The translations under genes were made by a program, and so were the position numbers. DNA of 11,381 nt from NCBI GenBank assembly GCA_027058735.1, contig JALURZ010000145.1:1-11381 (forward strand). Direction: 5' to 3'. This document shows positions 5,808-11,381 of the stretch, piece after piece (the first letter of the stretch is position 1; each line of letters begins with the position of its first letter). The DNA comes from Hyphomicrobiales bacterium (GTDB taxonomy: Bacteria; Pseudomonadota; Alphaproteobacteria; Rhizobiales; JALURZ01). A model generated the notes under the pieces. It was not told where the DNA came from. It was given only the letters and a program-made list of their open reading frames with translations, and made no database searches.

Positions 5808-8072
5808 ATGAGTCTCGCGGCCCCGTGGCGCATACAGGGGAATTCGTTGGCCATTTTGCAGCCGAAATACCAGAGCCGCGCGGGCAGACTGCTGGGTGTG
5901 CTGTGCGCCGGCCTGCTGAGCGCGTTTCTGGGTTTTGGCGCCGCCGATCCGCTCTTCGCCCAGCAAAAGAGCAACGCCAAGGCGAAATCGGCCGTCAATT
6001 TTTCCAAATCCGCGAAAAGCCGCAAGACGGCAAAACGGACGACCCGGCGCCGGACCGGGGCGAAGCGGCGGCGCACGGCGCAGCGGGCGGGCAAGGTCGA
6101 TCTTTCAACGCCGGGCGGCCTGCTCGGTTCCGCGATCGATCTGGCGGGCAAGGGCAGGTTCGAGGCGGCGCGCGCGCGCGCGAGGAAATCGGGGCTCGAA
6201 GGCGCTGAAAAGCTGATCGGCTGGCTCGTTCTTCAGCACACCGGCGCGACGGCGACATCTGCGGAAATCAATGCCTTTCTGGAGCAAAATCCCGACTGGC
6301 CGCGGCGTGACCGGCTGCTCGCCCGCGCCGAGGCCGCACAATATTTTCGCCCGGGGTCCGCGCTTGAGACACTCGCCTATTTCAAGGACAGGCCGCCGGA
6401 GACGGGCGCCGGCATGGCCGCACTTGCACGTGCCCATAAGCGCCAGGGCGATGAAAAATCGGCGAAAATGTGGTTGCGGCGCGCCTGGACCACGCGGCGT
6501 CTTGGCGGCGGGCTGGAAACGATCCTGCGCAAGGACATGGGAAAATGGCTGCGCGCGGACGATCAGCGCGCGCGGGCCGCCTATCTGACCTATGTCAATG
6601 ATCCGCGCGCCCTGTTGCGCATGTCGAAATGGCTCAAGGACAAGGATCTGCGCGCGCTGACGCTGGCGCAGGCATCGTTTCTGCTGCGCTCGCGCCGTGC
6701 GCCGCGCCGCCTCAAGGGCGTTCCCGCGGCGCTCAGATCCACCCCGGCGCTCGCCTATGCGCGTTCGCGCTACTGGCGCATGAAGAATAACAACGCGAAG
6801 GCTCTCGCCATCGCGCTCAGGGCCACGACCATAAACGGCACGCCGGCGCAACAGTCCGCCTGGTGGAAGGAGCGGCGCGTTCTCGCCCGCGAGGCGTTGG
6901 GTGCGGGCAGGCCGGAACAGGCCTATGCGCTGGCCGCGGTGCATGGGCTGAAGCGGGGCCTGTATCTGGCGCAGGCGGAATTCCTGGCGGGCTGGATTGC
7001 GCTCGTCCATCTTGCCCAGCCCGCTCTGGCCTACGGGCATTTCGTCGCCCTGCGCGAGGTGGTTAGCAAGCCGCGCTCCGTCGCGCGGGCGCAATACTGG
7101 CTCGGCCGCGCGTTGAGCAAGCTCGGCCTGCCGCAGAGCGCACGGGCGAGTTTTGCCGGCGCGGCGCGGCACGCCAGAACCTTTTACGGGCAACTGGCGC
7201 TCGATATCGTCGCGGAGGGGGGGACGGAAAAGCGCAAGCCCGTGTCCGTCGGCGAGGCCGCGAAACAGGCGTTTGAAACGCGTGAACCGGCGCGGATGGC
7301 GCGGATGCTTGCGAAGGCGGAGCGCCGCGGTCTGGCCGCCGCGTTCCTGTTCGCCAGATCCGACCGCTCCGATTCTCACGAGGAACTGGTGCTGCTAGCA
7401 AGGCTGGCGCGCGAACTGAAATTGCCCCATGTGAGCCTGCGGATCGCCAAGCGGGCCGAAGCGCGCGGATTCTACATGGGCACGATGGCCTATCCCGGCG
7501 ATATCCTGCCCAGCTTCACGCAGTTGAACGAACCGGTCGAGGCAACCCTGATCCACAGCCTGATCCGCCAGGAAAGCGAGTTCAACGCCAAGGCCAGAAG
7601 CTGGGCCGGCGCGCGCGGGTTGATGCAGCTCATGCCGCGAACCGCGCGGCTCGTGGCGCGCCAGCACAAACAGCGCTACCGCCGCGCCAGGCTGACCGGC
7701 GAACCAGCCTACAATCTGCAGATCGGGACCGCCCATCTGCGCGATCTTCTGGACAACCACGGAGGCTCGTTCATCATGGCCCTGGCGTCCTATAATGCGG
7801 GGCCGGGCCGGACCCTGAAATGGGCAAAGACCTTCGGCGATCCGCGCTCGCCCGAAGTCGATCCCGTCGACTGGATCGAGAGCATTCCTTTCGACGAGAC
7901 CCGCGACTATGTGCAGAAGGTCATGGAGAACCTGCAGGTCTACCGGTCCTATATGACCCCGGGCGCGAGCCGTTCGCTGACCCGGGATTTGCGCCGCGGC
8001 ACATTGCCGCCAGAACCGGCGCGCGACGCCAGGGATGCCGGAAAGACGGCGGACAGGAAGAAAAAGAGCTGA
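5808..8072 (+). CDS. Slt70-like soluble lytic murein transglycosylase, exported
   Basis: Cleaves the MurNAc-GlcNAc bond of peptidoglycan in the periplasm, forming 1,6-anhydro ends. From ATG 5808 the product has 754 residues: an export signal (hydrophobic core about 29-45, likely cut after D-P-L-F-A at 51), a Lys/Arg-rich stretch (55-96), a long helical superhelix-type region (about 100-560), and a C-terminal SLT domain. In that domain R-Q-E-S-E-F holds the catalytic Glu589, followed by G-L-M-Q-L-M-P, A-Y-N-L-Q-I-G and A-L-A-S-Y-N-A-G-P. The start is uncertain. ATG 5739 gives 777 residues but an over-long leader. TTG 5847, with AGGGG 6 nt upstream, gives 741 residues with the best signal-peptide geometry. 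The gene is divergent from btuB and ends 13 bp from the convergent protease gene. The basic tract is unusual for this family and may bind wall polymers (inference). Confidence 0.9.
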   Translation: MSLAAPWRIQGNSLAILQPKYQSRAGRLLGVLCAGLLSAFLGFGAADPLFAQQKSNAKAKSAVNFSKSAKSRKTAKRTTRRRTGAKRRRTAQRAGKVDLSTPGGLLGSAIDLAGKGRFEAARARARKSGLEGAEKLIGWLVLQHTGATATSAEINAFLEQNPDWPRRDRLLARAEAAQYFRPGSALETLAYFKDRPPETGAGMAALARAHKRQGDEKSAKMWLRRAWTTRRLGGGLETILRKDMGKWLRADDQRARAAYLTYVNDPRALLRMSKWLKDKDLRALTLAQASFLLRSRRAPRRLKGVPAALRSTPALAYARSRYWRMKNNNAKALAIALRATTINGTPAQQSAWWKERRVLAREALGAGRPEQAYALAAVHGLKRGLYLAQAEFLAGWIALVHLAQPALAYGHFVALREVVSKPRSVARAQYWLGRALSKLGLPQSARASFAGAARHARTFYGQLALDIVAEGGTEKRKPVSVGEAAKQAFETREPARMARMLAKAERRGLAAAFLFARSDRSDSHEELVLLARLARELKLPHVSLRIAKRAEARGFYMGTMAYPGDILPSFTQLNEPVEATLIHSLIRQESEFNAKARSWAGARGLMQLMPRTARLVARQHKQRYRRARLTGEPAYNLQIGTAHLRDLLDNHGGSFIMALASYNAGPGRTLKWAKTFGDPRSPEVDPVDWIESIPFDETRDYVQKVMENLQVYRSYMTPGASRSLTRDLRRGTLPPEPARDARDAGKTADRKKKS

Positions 8073-8085
8073 TGAATTTTCCGGA

Positions 8086-9696
8086 CTACCGGGAGGCGCG
8101 GTAGACCGTGGCCGGGGCCGGGCGATTTTTCTCCAGCACCATCAGCGATGTATAGGCATCGGCCCGTCCCGCGCCATAGACCGGGTCGCGGCCGCGCGCG
8201 CCCAGATCGCGGGCCGTCGCGGTGATGGTTTTTCTGATCTCGCCGTCTTTCAGTTGCGGGTTGCGCTCAAGCAGCAAGGCGATCAGCCCGCTGACATGGG
8301 CGGCGGCGAACGATGTGCCGGACTGGAATTCATAGGCGGCGCCGGGCGATGGCGCGAGCACATCGACCCCCGGGGCGGCGAGCGTGAGGTATTTGCCCCG
8401 GTTGGCCTTGGCATAGAGCCGGTCGTGCCGATCGGTCGCGGTCACGGCGATGACTTCGTCATAGGCGGCCGGATAGGCCGCGCCCGCCCTGGGGCCGCCA
8501 TTGCCGGCGGCCGCGACGAGGATCGTATTCTTGGCATGGGCGGCGGCGATAATTCTTTCAAGCGCGGGGTCGGCGGGGCCGGTGAAGCTCAGATTCATGA
8601 TCCGCGCGCCGTTCGAGAAGGCATAGTCGATCGCGCGCAGCAAGATGAAGGTGCTGGTCTCCAGCGACCTTATTTTCTTGTTCCGGTAAAACGCGTTTAC
8701 CGCCAGTATCCGGGACAACGGGGCAACGCCCTGCATGTCGCCGCGCCCCGCGATGATGCCGGCGACGCCGGTGCCGTGGGCCTCGGAGTTGAAGGCGAAA
8801 TCCGTCGCGGCATTATATTGTTTGACCACCGCACCGGCCAGGGCCGGATGCCGGCTATCGACACCCGCATCGATGACGGCGACCACGATGTCGCGCCCCT
8901 TTGAAATGGTGTTGGCCGATCGCACATTCAGCCGGTCCAGGGCGTATTGCATGTCGCCGCCCGCTGTTGCGCCATGGGTGCCGGAGAGCCGGTACAGAAA
9001 ATTCGGCTGCGCCTGGAAAACGCGCCTGTCGCGCTTCAGCGCGCGCACGACGCCCGACAGATTGCGGCGTCCGCGAACCCGGAATCTTTGCACCCGCATG
9101 CCGAGCAGGCCGATGGACAGGCCGTCAAGAACATCCAGCCTGTAGCGGCGGGCGAGTTGGGCTTCAATCCCGGGCTTGCCCGCGGTCTTGATCATGACCA
9201 CGACTTCATCGGGCCGCTGCGGGGCCTTCACGGTGAGGGCGCGAGCGGGTTTGCGGACTTTCCTGCGTTTGGGCGTCTTGCGGGCTTTTTTCCCGGCCGG
9301 AGGTTTGCCGACAACGGTCTTTTTCTTGTTTGCCGGTTGCTTCTTGCCGGAGACCGGCTTCGGTTTGGCGTCCGCGTTCGACCGGTTTAGAATCAGCGGC
9401 GCCACGTTAAGCAAAATGCCGATACCGATGCCGGCACCGCCACCGCCACCGCTCTTACCCGGCACCCGTGTTACATTGGTCCGCTGGGCAAGCCTGATGC
9501 GCCGTTCCACAGCCGCCACCGCGCCAATGCCGGACCCGCTCGCACGAAACAGGGCGGCCGTGGCAGACAAACCGGCCGATTGCTCCTCTGGAGGCAGTGG
9601 TGATTGGTAGGCCAGGGCCGTGGTATAAGTTCCGCCCGGGAAAAGACCTGCAAGGAGGAATACAAAAGCAAAGGAAAGATGAATCAATAATCTCAT
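8086..9696 (-). CDS. Secreted subtilisin-family (S8) serine protease with basic linker
   Basis: A 536-residue exported protease. Residues 1-22 form a signal peptide or anchor. A Gly-rich hydrophobic patch lies at 83-103, a Lys/Arg/Pro-rich linker at 108-155, and a prodomain-like alpha/beta segment (V-V-V-M-I-K onward, about 162-237) precedes the catalytic domain (about 250-520). The catalytic triad is Asp276 (V-A-V-I-D-A-G-V-D), His307 (A-H-G-T-G-V-A-G) and Ser462 (G-T-S-F-A-A-A-H-V-S-G), with oxyanion Asn399 (A-A-A-G-N-G). The normally very conserved proline after the serine motif (G-T-S-x-A-A-P-H) is Ala here. An ATG at 9768 is in frame, but 9696 is chosen because it puts the signal sequence at the N-terminus. 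The gene lies downstream of an ECF sigma/anti-sigma pair with a 93-nt gap, which suggests shared control. The natural substrate is unknown; the anti-sigma or envelope proteins are possibilities only. Confidence 0.9.
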   Translation of the reverse strand: MRLLIHLSFAFVFLLAGLFPGGTYTTALAYQSPLPPEEQSAGLSATAALFRASGSGIGAVAAVERRIRLAQRTNVTRVPGKSGGGGGAGIGIGILLNVAPLILNRSNADAKPKPVSGKKQPANKKKTVVGKPPAGKKARKTPKRRKVRKPARALTVKAPQRPDEVVVMIKTAGKPGIEAQLARRYRLDVLDGLSIGLLGMRVQRFRVRGRRNLSGVVRALKRDRRVFQAQPNFLYRLSGTHGATAGGDMQYALDRLNVRSANTISKGRDIVVAVIDAGVDSRHPALAGAVVKQYNAATDFAFNSEAHGTGVAGIIAGRGDMQGVAPLSRILAVNAFYRNKKIRSLETSTFILLRAIDYAFSNGARIMNLSFTGPADPALERIIAAAHAKNTILVAAAGNGGPRAGAAYPAAYDEVIAVTATDRHDRLYAKANRGKYLTLAAPGVDVLAPSPGAAYEFQSGTSFAAAHVSGLIALLLERNPQLKDGEIRKTITATARDLGARGRDPVYGAGRADAYTSLMVLEKNRPAPATVYRASR

Positions 9697-9739
9697 CGGA
9701 GCTTCATGCAAACAGGACTTGCGAAAGAAAACTTCCCAA

Positions 9740-9768
9740 TACATAGGATGCGGCCGGAAAAATTTCAA
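9740..9768 (-). promoter_or_regulatory. Candidate promoter of the S8 protease gene
   Basis: TTGAAA (9763-9768) and TATGTA (9740-9745) are separated by 17 nt on the minus strand, 44 nt before the ATG at 9696. The -35 is close to consensus; the -10 is weak. If real, the protease can be made independently of the sigma operon. Confidence 0.35.
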
Positions 9769-9775
9769 ATTTTTC
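9757..9775. repeat. Perfect AT-rich palindrome in front of the protease gene
   Basis: GAAAAATTT-C-AAATTTTTC is a perfect 9-bp inverted repeat around one central base. It is conspicuous in a GC-rich intergenic gap and overlaps the -35 of the candidate protease promoter, so an operator is plausible. It could instead form a weak hairpin at the 3' end of the anti-sigma transcript, whose stop is at 9790. Confidence 0.6.
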
Positions 9776-9789
9776 GCACATATTTTAGC

Positions 9790-10485
9790 CTAACGCGTTG
9801 GCGTCATGAATGTAACGATCCTGCCGTCTGCGCGGAAGGCATCCATTGCGCGCTCGCGATCGCGCCCCTCCAGCGCTTCGCGCGACAGTCTGATCCTGTA
9901 GAGCCCGCCGGGTTTTGGCCCATCGACAATGACCGCGCCCTTTTCAGCGAGATGCGCGGCAACGGCGCCGGCGGTGACGTCGCTGGCGAAGCGCGCCAAC
10001 ACGAATGTGCCAACGCCGGCGGCCTGCTGGTTGCCGCCTGATGCGGTCTGATAGGTGCCAGGCGGTGTTGACCGCTCACTCAGCAGGGTGCCCAGCGCCA
10101 CCGCCTGAACGATAATGACGAGCACCGCCGCCGCGCCCGCCCAGCGCGCGGCGGGGCCCGAGGGCGCAGACAGGAAGCCGGCCAGTTTTCGCCACATGCC
10201 CTGTTTTCCGGCGCCGGTGCGGCTGAACCCGGGGGCTTCGTCTTCGACCGCGCGCATGAGGCGCTCCAGGGCGCCGGAGGAGGGCGCACCGAGCCGCTCA
10301 TTGCCTTCGATGGCGGCGTGCTGCTCGTCGCGCAACAGCTCCAGTTGCCGTGACAGTTCCGGATCGTTCCCCAGCGCGGCCTCGACCCGGCGCCGGTCCT
10401 CCTGTTCCAGCCTGCCGGTCACGTACCACGGCAGCAGCATTTCAATCTCGCTGCGTTCAGCGTCAATCCTGTTCGTCGGGTTCAT
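9790..10485 (-). CDS. Transmembrane anti-sigma factor (zinc-free)
   Basis: A 231-residue single-pass membrane protein. The cytoplasmic N-terminus contains E-I-E-M-L-L-P-W-Y-V-T-G-R-L-E-Q-E-D-R (13-31) followed by a helical stretch, like the anti-sigma domain that grips ECF sigma factors. The His/Cys zinc-binding motif of the ZAS class is absent; no Cys occurs in the protein. One membrane helix lies at about 116-135. The exported C-terminal part (about 140-231) carries a compact segment around A-A-H-L-A-E-K-G-A-V-I-V-D-G-P-K that may be a sensing domain. Its start overlaps the sigma gene stop as ATGA, the classic layout for a co-translated sigma/anti-sigma pair. Assignment rests on this layout, the L-L-P-W-Y motif and the topology. 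How the signal releases the sigma factor is not visible. Confidence 0.8.
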   Translation of the reverse strand: MNPTNRIDAERSEIEMLLPWYVTGRLEQEDRRRVEAALGNDPELSRQLELLRDEQHAAIEGNERLGAPSSGALERLMRAVEDEAPGFSRTGAGKQGMWRKLAGFLSAPSGPAARWAGAAAVLVIIVQAVALGTLLSERSTPPGTYQTASGGNQQAAGVGTFVLARFASDVTAGAVAAHLAEKGAVIVDGPKPGGLYRIRLSREALEGRDRERAMDAFRADGRIVTFMTPTR

Positions 10486-11045
10486 GGCCAGCCTCTGTCA
10501 ATGCCTGATTTGCGCAATTGTTGGGACAGTTTCCTGCGCGCGTGAAACATGCGCGTTTTCACCGTGTTTTCCGGCGCGCCGACGATGGCGGCCACCTCGC
10601 GAATGGATTTCTCATGATAATATACAAGGTCGATCACTTCGCGATGTTCGCGCGAAAGGCGGTTGATGGACTCGCGCATGATGCCCGCCTTGTCCTGTTT
10701 GAGTGCGGCCGTTTCGGGCGTGTCGCCAGTATCCTCGAGCGCCTCGGCGACTTTGTCGTCTAGGGGTGCGTCGGAGCGCTTGCGCATCACGCTGATGGTC
10801 TTGTTGCGCGCGATGGACAGCATCCAGGTTGACACCGCGGATTTGCCCGCAAACCGGCCGGCATGACGCCACACCTCCAGAAAAACCTCGTTGACCAGTT
10901 CCTCCGCCTGGGCTTCGTTGCGGATCATGCGCATGATGAACCGATAGATCCGCACATTGTGCCGTGCGAACAGACTTTGCAGGGCCGGCCCGTCCCTGGC
11001 GCTCACGCGCCGGATCAGATCCTCGTCGCTCGTGGTCTGGTTCAT
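10482..11045 (-). CDS. ECF-family RNA polymerase sigma factor
   Basis: A 187-residue sigma factor of normal ECF length. Region 2 (about 21-90) contains L-F-A-R-H-N-V-R-I-Y-R-F, the acidic A-E-E-L-V-N-E-V-F-L-E-V-W motif (47-59) that contacts core polymerase and the -10, and W-M-L-S-I-A-R-N-K (74-82). Region 4 (about 124-177) has S-R-E-H-R-E-V-I-D-L, Y-Y-H-E-K-S-I-R-E-V-A and the recognition helix N-T-V-K-T-R-M-F-H-A-R-R-K-L. The acidic linker between the regions is typical. ATG 11045 is the earliest possible start because an in-frame TGA lies just upstream. Its own Shine-Dalgarno is weak; a strong GGAGG sits 27 nt upstream (11073-11077), an odd spacing. The gene is coupled to the downstream anti-sigma gene and preceded by an ECF-type promoter candidate, suggesting autoregulation. 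Confidence 0.93.
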   Translation of the reverse strand: MNQTTSDEDLIRRVSARDGPALQSLFARHNVRIYRFIMRMIRNEAQAEELVNEVFLEVWRHAGRFAGKSAVSTWMLSIARNKTISVMRKRSDAPLDDKVAEALEDTGDTPETAALKQDKAGIMRESINRLSREHREVIDLVYYHEKSIREVAAIVGAPENTVKTRMFHARRKLSQQLRKSGIDRGWP

Positions 11046-11086
11046 GCTTCATGATACTGCCCAATTTCTTTTCCTCCAATGAATTG

Positions 11087-11112
11087 GACGCCCTGAACGC
11101 GAAAAAGGTTCA
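11087..11112 (-). promoter_or_regulatory. Candidate ECF-type promoter of the sigma operon
   Basis: On the minus strand TGAACC (11107-11112) is followed after 16 nt by CGTC (11087-11090). Many ECF sigma factors use a -35 with an AAC core and a -10 with CGTC at this spacing. It stands directly upstream of the sigma gene and downstream of the neighbour's terminator, as expected for positive autoregulation. Confidence 0.5.
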
Positions 11113-11132
11113 CCGGCTCTTCGCGGGACGGC

Positions 11133-11160
11133 AAAAAAAAAAGAGACGCCGAAGCGCCTC
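11133..11160 (-). terminator. Intrinsic terminator with C(UUCG)G tetraloop
   Basis: The minus-strand transcript reads GAGGCGC-UUCG-GCGUCUC followed by ten U residues. The 7-bp stem has one G-U pair, and the C(UUCG)G loop is an exceptionally stable tetraloop. It ends the transcript of the partial gene at 11227-11381 and separates it from the sigma operon. Confidence 0.92.
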
Positions 11161-11172
11161 AGTTGAGACTGT

Positions 11173-11209
11173 GCGGAGGGAGGACAATATGAACAGTTCC
11201 TCCCTCCGC
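11173..11209. repeat. Inverted repeat with 12-bp arms, 3' of the partial gene
   Basis: GCGGAGGGAGGA (11173-11184) and TCCTCCCTCCGC (11198-11209) are perfect inverted repeats around a 13-nt spacer. They lie 17 bp after the stop of the partial gene and before the U-tract terminator. No T run follows the arms, so this is not by itself a standard terminator. It may be an mRNA 3'-end stem, half of a tandem terminator, or a protein-binding site. Confidence 0.75.
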
Positions 11210-11226
11210 CTGGGTGTCGGAAAACT

Positions 11227-11381
11227 CTAGCGAACCGGTACAATGCCAGGACGCTGGATGTTGCCCGGATTGATCACGAACGGCAGGCACCGTTTGGCCT
11301 TTGCGTTCCACCGGGTGCCGGCCTTACAGGCGACCGGCCGGGGCTTGAGCACCGGGACGCATCTCTTCAGCGATGCGTTCC
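11227..11381 (-). CDS. Hypothetical Cys-containing protein, C-terminal end only
   Basis: The last 50 or so codons of a gene that enters from the right edge; stop TAG at 11227-11229. The visible residues include K-R-C-V-P-V-L, V-A-C-K-A-G-T-R-W-N-A, K-R-C-L-P-F and end in P-G-I-V-P-V-R. Three cysteines with K-R-C-(V/L)-P repeated about 25 residues apart suggest a small disulfide-bonded exported domain of repeating units. No family is recognised. The frame has no Shine-Dalgarno-linked start in the window, and the inverted repeat and strong terminator just downstream support a real gene end. Confidence 0.6.
   Translation of the reverse strand, partial: NASLKRCVPVLKPRPVACKAGTRWNAKAKRCLPFVINPGNIQRPGIVPVR

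Noticed and set aside
6105..7379. A 424-codon minus-strand open frame opposite the transglycosylase
   Set aside because: Shadow of the real gene with Arg/Gln-rich nonsense composition and no motif.
8086..8104. Small hairpin CTACC...GGTAG between the convergent transglycosylase and protease genes
   Set aside because: Only a 5-bp stem with a 9-base loop and no T tract, lying within the protease coding end; too weak to call a terminator.

Overview
The window looks like a piece of a GC-rich alphaproteobacterial chromosome. The evidence is high GC third positions, alphaproteobacterial-style cobalamin (B12) genes, and an ECF sigma/anti-sigma pair. Genus cannot be told from the sequence.

Region 1 (1-5725, minus strand) is a B12 uptake and late-assembly operon. 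A promoter-like sequence (5698-5725) is followed by a textbook cobalamin riboswitch (5485-5686) and a hairpin that can hide the Shine-Dalgarno. Then come btuB (outer-membrane receptor), btuM (small one-component inner-membrane B12 transporter), cobO/btuR remnant (adenosyltransferase), cobB (cobyrinate a,c-diamide synthase), bluB remnant (dimethylbenzimidazole synthase), a cytoplasmic BtuF-like corrinoid-binding protein, and cobD, which runs off the left edge. From cobO to cobD every junction is a 4-base ATGA overlap. Two genes are broken by internal deletions. cobO keeps its N-terminal P-loop and its C-terminus but lacks about 100 central codons and is frameshifted. bluB lacks roughly its N-terminal half. 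The cobO frameshift opens one continuous frame into cobB.

Region 2 (5739-8072, plus strand) is divergent from btuB and encodes a large Slt70-type exported lytic transglycosylase with an unusual Lys/Arg-rich stretch after the signal peptide.

Region 3 (8086-11112, minus strand) holds an ECF sigma factor, an overlapping transmembrane anti-sigma factor without a zinc motif, and a secreted subtilisin-family (S8) protease. An ECF-type promoter candidate lies upstream of the sigma gene. The protease has its own promoter candidate, whose -35 box sits in a perfect AT-rich palindrome. The protease ends 13 bp from the end of the transglycosylase gene (convergent).

Region 4 (11133-11381, minus strand) is the 3' end of an unrecognised Cys-containing protein, followed by a 12-bp-arm inverted repeat and a UUCG-tetraloop intrinsic terminator.

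Functionally, the left half points to B12 salvage and remodelling under riboswitch control, with possible decay of adenosylation and lower-ligand synthesis. The right half is an envelope module (wall hydrolase, exported protease, transmembrane-regulated sigma factor). No tRNA, rRNA, CRISPR, insertion sequence or transposase was seen.
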